A DNA stretch of 64,000 bases from Marinoscillum sp965229915. Lineage in GTDB: Bacteria; Bacteroidota; Bacteroidia; Cytophagales; Cyclobacteriaceae. This document shows positions 1-7,849 of this stretch, piece after piece (the first letter of the stretch is position 1; the number at the start of each line of letters is the position of its first letter). A program made the position numbers and the translations under genes. The stretch spans positions 2,604,001-2,668,000 of the forward strand of contig NZ_CBDDJZ010000001.1 of NCBI RefSeq assembly GCF_965229915.1, in the 5' to 3' direction. The notes beneath the pieces are model-generated. The model did not search any database. It was not told the DNA's origin and was given only the letters and a program-made list of their open reading frames with translations.

Positions 1-1
1 T

Positions 2-418
2 GCTGGAGTAGATGATAAAATCGCCGATAAGGATGATCAGATTTCATCTTTGCAAAAGCAGGTATCTTCTCTAAGAGATGAGTTGGCAGAAGCAAACTCT
101 AAACCTAAGCAACCTGCACAGCAGGCGGCAGACCAGGGAGGCATCAATGAGAATGTCGGCGTGGTATTCAAGGTGCAGATAGGAGCTTACAATGCAAAGG
201 ATCTAAGCAAATATGGTAGCAAGGCTAAAAACTTCTCACAAGAAACTGAGAATGGTCTGAACAAGTTTACTGTAGGAGCATTCAGAGACTACTGGGAAGC
301 TGATACGTTCAAGAAATACCTTCGGGAAATGGGCGTAAAAGATGCATTCATTGTTTCTTACAAAGATGGTCAGCGAGTAGACATCAAAGAAGTTTTGGAA
401 GGTGTGACCAAATCATAA
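2..418 (+). CDS. SPOR-like C-terminal domain protein (5' end off window)
   Basis: The reading frame is open from base 2, so the gene begins before the window and only its last 138 codons are seen. The visible part starts with a charged, coiled-coil-like stretch (KIADKDDQISSLQKQ and onward), then a Gln/Ala-rich linker. It ends in a domain with the pattern VFKVQIGAYNAKDL, FTVGAFRDYWEADTFKKYL and AFIVSYKDGQR. This resembles the SPOR-type fold that binds denuded peptidoglycan, in a divergent form common in Bacteroidota envelope proteins. A strong terminator follows the stop codon. The specific role is unknown; the SPOR-like assignment is by pattern only. Confidence 0.75.
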   Translation, partial: AGVDDKIADKDDQISSLQKQVSSLRDELAEANSKPKQPAQQAADQGGINENVGVVFKVQIGAYNAKDLSKYGSKAKNFSQETENGLNKFTVGAFRDYWEADTFKKYLREMGVKDAFIVSYKDGQRVDIKEVLEGVTKS

Positions 419-451
419 CTTATAAATACCGAACAATATAAAAGCAACAAA

Positions 452-480
452 AACCCTTCGGCATGCCGAAGGGTTTTTTG
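452..480 (+). terminator. Rho-independent terminator after the SPOR-like gene
   Basis: A perfect inverted repeat AACCCTTCGGC / GCCGAAGGGTT (452-475) is followed by a T-rich run. It lies between the SPOR-like gene and map, so map is likely transcribed on its own. Confidence 0.9.
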
Positions 481-487
481 TTTGTGT

Positions 488-495
488 TAATTTTG
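488..495 (+). promoter_or_regulatory. Putative -7 promoter box for map
   Basis: TAATTTTG matches the Bacteroidota -7 consensus TAnnTTTG, 18 bases before the map ATG and just after a terminator. I found no TTG -33 element at the usual 17-23 base spacing, so support comes from position plus the -7 match only. Confidence 0.5.
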
Positions 496-512
496 TAGGC
501 TCATTTAGCATT

Positions 513-1304
513 ATGACCCATTACAAGACCAAAGAAGAAATTGAAATCATGCGCGAAAGCGCTTTGATCGTGTCAAAAACACTCGGTCTCATGGCTGAGC
601 ATATCAAGCCTGGAGTCACGCCACTGGAGTTGGATAAGATAGCGGAGGAGTTCATTAGGGATCAAGGTGCAGAACCGGGTTTTTTAGGTTTGTATGATTA
701 TCCGAACACGATCATCACATCGGTAAACGAACAAGTAGTACATGGTCTGCCCACCAAAAGACCACTGCAGGAAGGTGATATAGTTGGTCTGGATTGCGGA
801 GCACTAAAAAACGGATTCTATGGAGATCATGCCTACACTTTTGCTGTGGGAGAAGTGAGTGATGACATCAAGCAGTTGTTAAAAGTAACGAAAGAGAGTC
901 TTTACAAAGGTATTGAGCAGACCGTGGCTGGTAACCGCATCGGAGACATTGGTTATGCGATCCAGACATACACTGAAAGCTTCGGCTATGGCGTAGTGCG
1001 CGAACTGGTTGGTCACGGATTGGGTAAGAAGATGCATGAGTCTCCTGAGGTACCCAACTATGGCAAAAGAGGACGTGGCGCTAAGTTAAAAGAAGGTCTG
1101 GTCATTGCGATTGAACCTATGATCAACATGGGAACTCGCAGAGTGGTGCAGCTATCAGATGGATGGACCATCGTGACGGCCGACCGAAAGCCATCGGCAC
1201 ACTTCGAGCACGATGTGGCCATCGTGGATGGTAAACCGGAGATTCTGTCCTCCTACCAGTTCATCGAAGAAGCCTTAGAAAAAGTAAATGGACTAGTGGT
1301 GTAG
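513..1304 (+). CDS. map: Methionine aminopeptidase, type I
   Basis: This 263-residue protein has the size and motifs of type I methionine aminopeptidase, the cytosolic metalloenzyme that removes the initiator methionine from nascent proteins. It shows VHGLPTKR with the conserved His near residue 86, the metal-ligand Asp segments GLDCGA and YGDHAYTF, ELVGHGLGKKMHESPEVPNYG with the His ligand, and AIEPMIN with the Glu ligand. ATG 513 gives the expected N-terminus (KTKEEIEIMRESALI). The gene stands alone between two terminators, with a -7 box upstream. No essential residue looks lost. Confidence 0.97.
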   Translation: MTHYKTKEEIEIMRESALIVSKTLGLMAEHIKPGVTPLELDKIAEEFIRDQGAEPGFLGLYDYPNTIITSVNEQVVHGLPTKRPLQEGDIVGLDCGALKNGFYGDHAYTFAVGEVSDDIKQLLKVTKESLYKGIEQTVAGNRIGDIGYAIQTYTESFGYGVVRELVGHGLGKKMHESPEVPNYGKRGRGAKLKEGLVIAIEPMINMGTRRVVQLSDGWTIVTADRKPSAHFEHDVAIVDGKPEILSSYQFIEEALEKVNGLVV

Positions 1305-1329
1305 GACACCGAGTCTAGAACATTATAAA

Positions 1330-1371
1330 AGAGGCCGTCTCAAAAGCAATTTCAACGGCCTCTAGTTTTTT
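1330..1371 (+). terminator. Rho-independent terminator after map
   Basis: A 9-bp stem AGAGGCCGT / ACGGCCTCT with a 16-base loop is followed by AG and six T residues, 26 bases after the map stop. Confidence 0.88.
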
Positions 1372-1436
1372 GTATAAGTGAGTTTCCCCAGATAGGTACC
1401 CGAATATGCTTCCCTGTTGGGACGAGCTTTTTTCAC

Positions 1437-2120
1437 TTAGAGCTCTCCATTTTCAGCCATTTTTTTCATTTTGTCATTGGCATAGATAGCAACTTCTACT
1501 CGCCGGTTTTGAGCCCTGCCTTCCGCCGTAGAATTGTCTGCTACTGGCTGTGATTCTCCATAGCCCATGGTGGTTAATCTGCTGGCTTTCACTTGCTGAG
1601 AAGTGAGATAAGTGGCCACGGTATTGGCTCGTTGCTCAGAAAGTGTTTGATTGTAAGCATCTGGGCCAGTGGCATCTGTATGACCCTCTATCAGAATATT
1701 CGTATTCTCATACTTATTGAGGGTTTCAGAGAGTTCGCTGAGGTTGCTCCTTGTCTCCGATTTCAAATCATATGAATCCAATGCGAAAAGTAATCCTGAG
1801 TCAAAAGTGATTTTAATCCCTTCACCGACTCGTTCCACATCAGCACCTTCCAGGTCTTGCCTAAGCTCTTCTGCCTGCTTGTCCATTTGCCTACCGATCA
1901 GTGCGCCTGCTGTACCGCCAACTGCGGCACCTATGATGGCCCCAACTGCTGTGTTGTCTTTGGAGTTTCCAATCACCGCACCAATAGCTCCTCCTGCGGC
2001 GGTACCGATACCAGCACCTTTGCTAGCATTGGATGCTTTGCAGCTCCCTAGGATTATGGCTGTGGAAGCTACAGTCAACGACAAGATGAGAGGCATTAAT
2101 TGTATTGGTAGTTTTTTCAT
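1437..2120 (-). CDS. OmpA-family lipoprotein with glycine zipper
   Basis: This 227-residue protein starts with a lipoprotein signal peptide ending in a lipobox (ILGSC, Cys27). A Gly/Ala-rich glycine-zipper segment follows at about residues 31-80 (GIGTAAGGAIGAVIG, GAIIGAAVGGTAGALIG). The C-terminal OmpA domain (about 105-215) carries ILIEGHTDATGPDAYNQ, LSEQRANTVATYL and GRAQNRRVEVAIY, the peptidoglycan-binding signature. It should sit in the outer membrane by its lipid anchor and tether it to the cell wall. It is monocistronic on the minus strand and convergent with map. Family assignment is firm; any special role is unknown. Confidence 0.92.
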   Translation of the reverse strand: MKKLPIQLMPLILSLTVASTAIILGSCKASNASKGAGIGTAAGGAIGAVIGNSKDNTAVGAIIGAAVGGTAGALIGRQMDKQAEELRQDLEGADVERVGEGIKITFDSGLLFALDSYDLKSETRSNLSELSETLNKYENTNILIEGHTDATGPDAYNQTLSEQRANTVATYLTSQQVKASRLTTMGYGESQPVADNSTAEGRAQNRRVEVAIYANDKMKKMAENGEL

Positions 2121-2247
2121 GATCCTTTGTGGTATTTGGTTCTACACCACCTCTTGCCAAACTTGTACCATGTCACCAGAATGGTAAAACAGCCAATCAC
2201 AAGCGATCCTTCTATTCAAAATGAAGTGTGTCTTCTCATTTTAAGAA

Positions 2248-2637
2248 TTATTCCCACATGCCCGCCGGAACAATTTCCAGCACATGGCCATCTGGATCTT
2301 CGAAGTAAAAAGACTCAAAATCTGCGGGCCATTTTTGCTCGCAGGTAATTTCGATCCCCCGATCCATGCATTGCTGCTTTACAGAAAGATAATCTCGCTG
2401 CTCTACCTCAAAAGCAATGTGTTGCTTGCCACTAGCAAAGTGTGGAGGCAGTACCTTCTCATTTTTGGTAACCTCGGCTATAAAACACAACAAGACCGAG
2501 CTACCTACCCGAAAGAAAATATGCCTACCATCCACCTGGGAGATTACAGGCATTCCCAGCTGGTCATGGTAGAATCTCCGGGTCTCGCCCAGCTTGGAGA
2601 CATATAGACAGGTCTCTTTTATTTGCGTGAAATCCAT
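2248..2637 (-). CDS. VOC-superfamily (glyoxalase/bleomycin-resistance fold) protein
   Basis: This 129-residue single-domain protein has the paired beta-alpha-beta-beta-beta layout of vicinal oxygen chelate proteins: IKETCLYVSKLGETRRFYHDQLGM at the N-terminus and ESFYFEDPDGHVLEIVPA at the C-terminus. The HIAFEV and EIVP segments supply the His/Glu type of metal ligands. Substrate cannot be told; relatives include lactoylglutathione lyases, fosfomycin-resistance enzymes and dioxygenases. It is divergent from the ClC gene, whose longest possible frame overlaps its start. That overlap is one reason to prefer a later ClC start. Confidence 0.88.
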   Translation of the reverse strand: MDFTQIKETCLYVSKLGETRRFYHDQLGMPVISQVDGRHIFFRVGSSVLLCFIAEVTKNEKVLPPHFASGKQHIAFEVEQRDYLSVKQQCMDRGIEITCEQKWPADFESFYFEDPDGHVLEIVPAGMWE

Positions 2638-2680
2638 GAAATTTTTGCTTTTATTAAAGTTATCCCTAATTGTGAAGTTT

Positions 2681-2688
2681 TACCTTTG
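2681..2688 (+). promoter_or_regulatory. Putative -7 box for the ClC gene
   Basis: TACCTTTG fits TAnnTTTG. It places transcription start near 2693-2696, downstream of the longer in-frame candidate starts at 2594 and 2636, so ATG 2729 is the likely initiation codon. No good TTG at -33 was found. Confidence 0.45.
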
Positions 2689-2728
2689 CGCGGTGTCCGA
2701 TATAAATAAGAAGTTAACGCACGTCTTG

Positions 2729-4486
2729 ATGCGCTTCCTGGTCTGGCGACTGAAGCATATTAGTGATAATAATTTCCTTCTTATCGTTGCCAGCCTCGTT
2801 GGTCTCATTGCAGGATTAGCTGCGGTGACCTTGAAAACCACCGTCCACTATGTACAGCACCTGCTTCAGCAAAATCTGGACCTTACCAAAATTAACTACC
2901 TCTACATTGTCTACCCTGCCATTGGAATTGTTTTGACTATTCTGGTCAGGAAATTTGTACTTAAAGACACACCTGGACACGGGATCACCAGGATACTCCG
3001 GGCTATCTCCAAAAACTCCAGCAGAATCCGTAGACGATACATGTTTAGCAACATGATCAAAAGTGCGATCACTGTTGGTTTTGGTGGATCCGTAGGACTG
3101 GAGGCCCCCATTGTGGTAACTGGCTCAGCTATTGGGTCCAATTTTGGTCAATTTGTCCATCTGGATTACAAAAAAAGAACACTACTCATCGGGTGTGGAG
3201 CAGCAGGTGCCATCTCAGCCATTTTTAACTCGCCCATAGCCGGTGTGATCTTCGCTATTGAGGTAATTCTGACCGAAGTGAAAATCAGCAAGTTCATCCC
3301 CATACTGATAGCATCTGTCAGTGGGCAGTTGATCTCCATCATTTTGCTCGGTGAAGATGTACTCTTCTCCTTTAAGATTGTGGATAGCTTCCAGGCATCC
3401 GATACGGGGTATTACATCGCCCTGGGTGTGCTGTCTGGTCTGGCTTCCCTCTATTTTACCCGTGTAACATACTGGACGGAAGGCTTCATCGATGAAATCA
3501 AAAATATCTATGGCCGTGCGGCTATTGGGGGTCTAGCTCTGGCATTAATTATCTTCATATTTCCTCCGATATATGGTGAAGGCTATGACTCCATTCTGTC
3601 TTTGCTCAAAGGCAATCATGAAGGGTTCTTCAGTGGCAGCTTCTTTTACTCCCTGGCAGACCAGGATCTGGTAATAGCTGGTGTTCTGTTTCTAATCATA
3701 TTGGCGAAACCATTTGCCACAGCACTGACCATCGGCTCTGGCGGCAGTGGTGGGGTATTTGCACCTTCGTTATTTATGGGAGGAGTTGTGGGGTTCTTTT
3801 TTACCCGAGTGATTGAAGTCCTGCATCCTTCTGGAAATATCAGTTCTAGCAACTTTACTCTGGTAGGGATGTGCGGCGTAATGAGTGGCGTATTGCATGC
3901 ACCACTTACGGCGATCTTCCTGATTGCCGAGATCACTGGCGGATATACACTATTCGTTCCATTAATGATTGTCTCGGCCATCAGTTTCACCACCATATCC
4001 TACTTTGAAAAACACAGCATTTATACGAAGAAGCTTATCGAGAAAGGGGACTTGATTCAATACGATCGGGATCGAATCGTCCTTAGTCTAATCGATCTCA
4101 AAAAAATCATTGAGAAAGACCTGCTTTCCATTCATCCAAACGCCCCACTCAAAGATCTGGTAGACCTGGTCAAAATTAGCAAACGAAATATATTTCCGGT
4201 GATCAACGAGAATGGTGAGCTAGAGGGAATTGTCACCCTTGATGACATCCGTGACATCATGTTTGATCGGGAGAAACAAGAAAACCTCATTGTGAAGACC
4301 ATCATGCAGAAACCACCAGCCCAGGTGGGCCCTCAAGAAAAAATGCAATCAGTGATGAATAAATTTGAGTTAACACAAGCCTGGAATCTACCAGTTATTG
4401 ACAATGGCAAGTATCTTGGGTTCGTATCAAAATCTCGAATTTTCAACGCCTATCGCAAGAAACTTATACGTCAGACCAAGGAATAA
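2729..4486 (+). CDS. ClC-family chloride channel with tandem CBS domains
   Basis: This 585-residue membrane protein moves chloride (or a similar anion) across the inner membrane. From ATG 2729 it shows about ten or more hydrophobic segments, the GLEAP version of the GxEGP filter motif (gating Glu near residue 125), and GSGGSGGVFAPSLFMGG for the GxFxP motif. Two CBS domains lie at the C-terminus (about 445-580; RNIFPVINENGELEGIV and NLPVIDNGKYLGFVS), which in the family bind nucleotides. After the conserved IE the next residue is Val (FAIEVI), where H+/Cl- exchangers usually have Glu, so a passive channel is more likely. Longer starts (2594, 2636) overlap the divergent gene and the promoter. 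Confidence 0.93.
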   Translation: MRFLVWRLKHISDNNFLLIVASLVGLIAGLAAVTLKTTVHYVQHLLQQNLDLTKINYLYIVYPAIGIVLTILVRKFVLKDTPGHGITRILRAISKNSSRIRRRYMFSNMIKSAITVGFGGSVGLEAPIVVTGSAIGSNFGQFVHLDYKKRTLLIGCGAAGAISAIFNSPIAGVIFAIEVILTEVKISKFIPILIASVSGQLISIILLGEDVLFSFKIVDSFQASDTGYYIALGVLSGLASLYFTRVTYWTEGFIDEIKNIYGRAAIGGLALALIIFIFPPIYGEGYDSILSLLKGNHEGFFSGSFFYSLADQDLVIAGVLFLIILAKPFATALTIGSGGSGGVFAPSLFMGGVVGFFFTRVIEVLHPSGNISSSNFTLVGMCGVMSGVLHAPLTAIFLIAEITGGYTLFVPLMIVSAISFTTISYFEKHSIYTKKLIEKGDLIQYDRDRIVLSLIDLKKIIEKDLLSIHPNAPLKDLVDLVKISKRNIFPVINENGELEGIVTLDDIRDIMFDREKQENLIVKTIMQKPPAQVGPQEKMQSVMNKFELTQAWNLPVIDNGKYLGFVSKSRIFNAYRKKLIRQTKE

Positions 4487-4870
4487 GCGTTTTTATTACG
4501 AATACGTTCTGTTTAACGTGATTTTTCCACTTTTCATTTCTAATCAGAGATATCCACACTACTTTAATTGAGGATTAGCATTATAACTTACTGTATTACT
4601 GAGAGTTATAGTCGTTTTTCAGGGGTGTGTGGATAAAGTGCATAAAATGTGAATAAATAGTTTGAAGTGGTATTGTGCCAAAAACCATCTTTTTGTAAGT
4701 TCCCAACCTAAGAATAAGAGCTATAGTAGATAGGTAATTCACGTATAAATATTGTAGCAACAGAAAAGGCATCATTTCCTCATCAAGATGCTTATTAATT
4801 TATTAACACAGAATGATCCTCAATAAGCTTCATTCAATAAGCAATCTTGAAATAGTGCAATAAAAAATTT
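4487..4870. other. Gene-free AT-rich gap with DnaA-box cluster (candidate oriC)
   Basis: These 384 bases contain no plausible gene and are about 31% G+C by my count of 4501-4860. DnaA-box-like sites cluster in 135 bases: TTTTCCACT (4523-4531, one mismatch), ATATCCACA (4550-4558, one mismatch), the exact TTATCCACA on the minus strand (4628-4636), and TTATTCACA, fitting TTATNCACA, on the minus strand (4649-4657). A very AT-rich stretch follows, for example around 4790-4810. The gap could be a replication origin, or simply a long promoter region for the downstream thioredoxin genes. Confidence 0.45.
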
Positions 4871-4885
4871 ATGGAACATTCTCTC

Positions 4886-5374
4886 ATGAAATTCGTATGC
4901 ACAAACATGCGATTGTTTTTGATTCTAAGCCTTTTGAGTATTGGCACTTATGCATACAATCAAGAGATTAAATTGATCTCTGTTGAATCACTTGATAATC
5001 TTCTAGCAGAACAAAGTGAGTCCGTCAGGGTGTACAATTTCTGGGCTTCCTGGTGCGGGCCGTGCGTGAAAGAAATGCCTCATTTCGAAGAGGTCAATAG
5101 CACCAAACAAGCAGAAGTCGTATTCATCAGCCTGGATTTCCCAGAAGATCTCGCCAAGGCACAAAAACTGATTGATAAGAAAGGAATTCAGTCGACTACT
5201 TATCTGCTGAACTCTACTAACTACGACGATTACATGCCCAAAATCAGCGAGGCATGGAGCGGCGCAATTCCTGCCACCTTGTTCGTTTCGCCTTCGGGTA
5301 AAAGATACTTCTACGAAAAAGCATTTGAAAAAAATGAATTGGTTCAAGTAGTTAAAAATTTAGCTTCAAAATGA
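4886..5374 (+). CDS. TlpA-like secreted thioredoxin-fold protein
   Basis: This is a periplasmic thioredoxin-family protein of about 162 residues. A hydrophobic signal segment (RLFLILSLLSIGTYAYNQ) precedes a thioredoxin domain with the redox motif WCGPC inside VYNFWASWCGPCVKEMP, and the cis-Pro segment is AIPATLFVSP. It likely reduces or transfers disulfides outside the cytoplasm. The frame extends back to ATG 4871, but ATG 4886 (MKFVCTNMRLF) or ATG 4907 gives a more usual signal peptide; the choice is uncertain. Its stop overlaps the next start (ATGA), so the two thioredoxin-fold genes are probably translationally coupled. Confidence 0.9.
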   Translation: MKFVCTNMRLFLILSLLSIGTYAYNQEIKLISVESLDNLLAEQSESVRVYNFWASWCGPCVKEMPHFEEVNSTKQAEVVFISLDFPEDLAKAQKLIDKKGIQSTTYLLNSTNYDDYMPKISEAWSGAIPATLFVSPSGKRYFYEKAFEKNELVQVVKNLASK

Positions 5375-6012
5375 GTAATCCTATGAAAAAGACGATTCTA
5401 GTAATAACCGGTTTATTAGTGACAGTAGCAGTCTTATTCGTCAATGCTACAGATGCCAACGTCAACGGATACGAAGTGGGTGATTATGCGAAAGACTTCT
5501 CTTTGAAAAATATTGATGGTAAAATGGTTTCGATGGCTGACTATGGAAATGCCAAGGGATTCATTGTTGTATTTACTTGCAACACCTGTCCATACGCGAA
5601 AGCCTATGAGCAACGAATCATTGATTTGGATAAGAAGTATGCATCCAAAGGATTTCCGGTTATAGCAATTAATCCAAACGATATCACTAAGCAGCCAGAT
5701 GACTCAATGGACAAAATGGTTGAAAGATCTAAGGAAAAAGGATACACATTCCCTTATTTGCGAGACGACAGTCAAGAAATCACCACAGCATATGGCGCTA
5801 CCAAAACACCACATGTATATGTGCTGAATAAAGAAGGATCGGACAAATACAAAGTGGAATACATTGGGGCCATCGACGATAGCCCTAGAGAAGCTGCAGA
5901 TGCCAAAGAAAAATATGTGGAAGATGCAGTGGATGCACTCCTAAGCGGCAAGAAGCCATCAGTCACATCCAAAAGAGCCATCGGATGTACTATCAAGTGG
6001 AAAGATGCATGA
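5371..6012 (+). CDS. Thioredoxin-family (AhpC/TSA-like) exported protein
   Basis: This 213-residue protein has a signal peptide (MKKTILVITGLLVTVAVLFV) and a redoxin domain starting at GDYAKDFSLKNIDGK. The motif TCNTCPYAKAYEQ puts a CxxC at residues 70-73 where thioredoxin-like peroxiredoxins keep their active cysteine. The segment TPHVYVLNKEG holds the cis-Pro. A C-terminal RAIGCTIKW tail with a single Cys is typical of a Bacteroidota subfamily often labelled thioredoxin family or redoxin. It overlaps the upstream TlpA-like gene by four bases, suggesting a shared extracytoplasmic redox task. The exact substrate is unknown. Confidence 0.88.
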   Translation: MSNPMKKTILVITGLLVTVAVLFVNATDANVNGYEVGDYAKDFSLKNIDGKMVSMADYGNAKGFIVVFTCNTCPYAKAYEQRIIDLDKKYASKGFPVIAINPNDITKQPDDSMDKMVERSKEKGYTFPYLRDDSQEITTAYGATKTPHVYVLNKEGSDKYKVEYIGAIDDSPREAADAKEKYVEDAVDALLSGKKPSVTSKRAIGCTIKWKDA

Positions 6013-6039
6013 TAGAAAAGAATTGATAGGATCAGGAAC

Positions 6040-6070
6040 AGAGCAGCCCATACTAAGGCTGCTCTTTTTG
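6040..6070 (+). terminator. Rho-independent terminator after the redoxin gene
   Basis: The stem AGAGCAGCC / GGCTGCTCT with an 8-base loop is followed by a T-run. It overlaps the 3' end of the convergent SRPBCC gene. Confidence 0.85.
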
Positions 6071-6502
6071 TTTGAATACTTTTTTGTAGACTGGCTTGCG
6101 ATAAAGGAATTGAGCAAATAGAACAGGGTACATGATGAAGTCTGTAACGATAGTACCTGTAGAGAACTGAATATCATCAATAATTACCGAACCCGTGTTG
6201 GTAGATTGCACAACGTGTCGATGCCTCCAGGTCTTTAAAAAAAATGGCAGCTTCACTCCCTCATCTACAAAATACCACTCCCTCTCACTTTCACCATGAT
6301 CGGTAATGCCACTCTGCCAAATTTGCTTGAAGAGCAGGAAGTTTAGCTCCAGTACCACTCTGTCTCCTTTTTCACACCCACCAAACTCCAGGAGTTTCAC
6401 TGGGGGAAAAGGTGGGTTTAGTGCTTTAAATAACTGCTGGTTGAATCCACGACTTACTTTATCCAATCTGGCAAAAACTTTTGTCTCAATCTTTAACCTC
6501 AT
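6053..6502 (-). CDS. SRPBCC-superfamily (cyclase/START-like) protein
   Basis: This is a 149-residue soluble protein when started at MRLKIETKVFARLDKV; a longer in-frame start exists at 6529. The opening beta-strand, the GDRVVLELNFLLFKQIWQS core and the long C-terminal helix (FSTGTIVTDFIMYPVLFAQFLYRK) fit the hydrophobic-cavity SRPBCC fold, similar to cyclase/dehydrase-type proteins. Ligand and role are not readable. It lies 90 bases downstream of the DUF418 gene on the same strand and might be read from that operon. Assignment is by fold pattern, so moderately sure. Confidence 0.78.
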   Translation of the reverse strand: MRLKIETKVFARLDKVSRGFNQQLFKALNPPFPPVKLLEFGGCEKGDRVVLELNFLLFKQIWQSGITDHGESEREWYFVDEGVKLPFFLKTWRHRHVVQSTNTGSVIIDDIQFSTGTIVTDFIMYPVLFAQFLYRKPVYKKVFKQKEQP

Positions 6503-6591
6503 GGCATGACTAACTAACGTTCCTGGCATTGGTTTGCGGCTATCAATGATTTGTGAGCACCTATAGGTCCTTTCCGGTCAGTTAACTAGTA

Positions 6592-7848
6592 TTATGCCGA
6601 ATAAGTCAGCTTTTTCCAAAGCCACTCCAATGGACCAAACTGATGATTTCTCAACCATAATGTGCTGAACACCATTTGAATTACCCAAATCGCAATCACT
6701 ATCGGTAAAAGTTCTGTCCTGGAAAATTCATTGTAAAACCCAAGCCCAAAGCCATAGAAGATAAAGGCACAAATAACCGACTGACCGATGTAATTGGTAA
6801 GCGCCATACGCCCCACACAGGAGAATGGCTGGTATCGAGAACCGGTGAGCAGTGCTTGGTAAAGGCCGTTCAACATCAGCACATACCCGATAGCTAATAC
6901 TTCCTTATAAAACAACGCCTGAAAACCATCTGCAACTTTGATAATGGGTTTTTCATAATATTCATAAGTCCAATGATAACTCCAGTTGAAGCTTAGCCAT
7001 AGTCCTAGTATCAACACGCCAACTGTTACAGGCCAATAAAAAGATACCAATCGATAATTGTGAAAGATACCTAGACGATAGAAAAGCATACCAAGTAGCA
7101 TAAGCAACAACGTCCGTAATACAATTCCTTGAAAATAAAACCGCCCACTTGATACCTCTACATGACCAAGATTCTCTAAAACATTACTCCAGTAGCCACC
7201 CGATCTCGCCTGAATGATACTTTCACCATCTGGTGAGGGAATGGAAGTAATTCTGTCCCAGGTTTCAATAGCCTGCAGCTGTTCAAGGGTTCTGCTTAAA
7301 GAGTCAACAGTCAAAGCCTCCTCGTAAGCGTAAAATTTTTCCGCTCGTGCCACAGTCGATTGGTAGGACCGATAGCCCAGCGTAGTGATGATAATCATCA
7401 TCATTAACACCAGATACTTATTGTTGAATAACCTGAAAGGGAAAAGCAATAGTCCACACACGGCATAATGATACAGGATGTCTCCATTCCAAATAAATAT
7501 GGCATGCACCACCCCAAAAATAAACAGCCAAAATAACCTCCTGGCGTAAATATCCATCCCCCGAAGCCCAATGCTTTTGGACTCCATCCGCTCCAGGAAG
7601 ATGTAAAAACCAACCCCAAAAAGCAGTGCAAACATGGAAAAGAACTTACCTTGAAAAAACAGGTACACCCAAAATCGAACTTCTCGATCTAGTGGCCCAT
7701 CAAACCCAAAGGTATTTGGCAAAAAGGGGTTCGGGTAAGAAAACGATTCGACATTGATCATCAAAATGCCCAAAACGGCTATCCCTCGAATAAAATCTAA
7801 AGTCCCCAACCGCTGAGCTGCAGGAATAGGATCAATCTTGCCGGCCAA
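6592..7848 (-). CDS. DUF418-family polytopic membrane protein
   Basis: This 418-residue inner-membrane protein opens with the typical LDFIRGIAVLGILMINV and has about ten hydrophobic segments. It ends in the DUF418 C-terminal signature (FSCVGRMALTNYIGQSVICAFIFYGFG, ending with a basic LWKKL tail). Relatives (YeiB type) share ancestry with acyltransferase-3 membrane proteins, but the reaction is not established. It directly follows the M56-amidase gene with almost no gap, so it is the last gene of the blaI-like / M56 / DUF418 operon and may act in the envelope response that operon controls. Confidence 0.9.
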   Translation of the reverse strand: MAGKIDPIPAAQRLGTLDFIRGIAVLGILMINVESFSYPNPFLPNTFGFDGPLDREVRFWVYLFFQGKFFSMFALLFGVGFYIFLERMESKSIGLRGMDIYARRLFWLFIFGVVHAIFIWNGDILYHYAVCGLLLFPFRLFNNKYLVLMMMIIITTLGYRSYQSTVARAEKFYAYEEALTVDSLSRTLEQLQAIETWDRITSIPSPDGESIIQARSGGYWSNVLENLGHVEVSSGRFYFQGIVLRTLLLMLLGMLFYRLGIFHNYRLVSFYWPVTVGVLILGLWLSFNWSYHWTYEYYEKPIIKVADGFQALFYKEVLAIGYVLMLNGLYQALLTGSRYQPFSCVGRMALTNYIGQSVICAFIFYGFGLGFYNEFSRTELLPIVIAIWVIQMVFSTLWLRNHQFGPLEWLWKKLTYSA

Positions 7849-7849
7849 A

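Noticed and set aside
1717..2187. Plus-strand frame opposite the OmpA lipoprotein gene
   Set aside because: Repetitive Pro/Ala translation arises from the glycine-zipper codons read in reverse.
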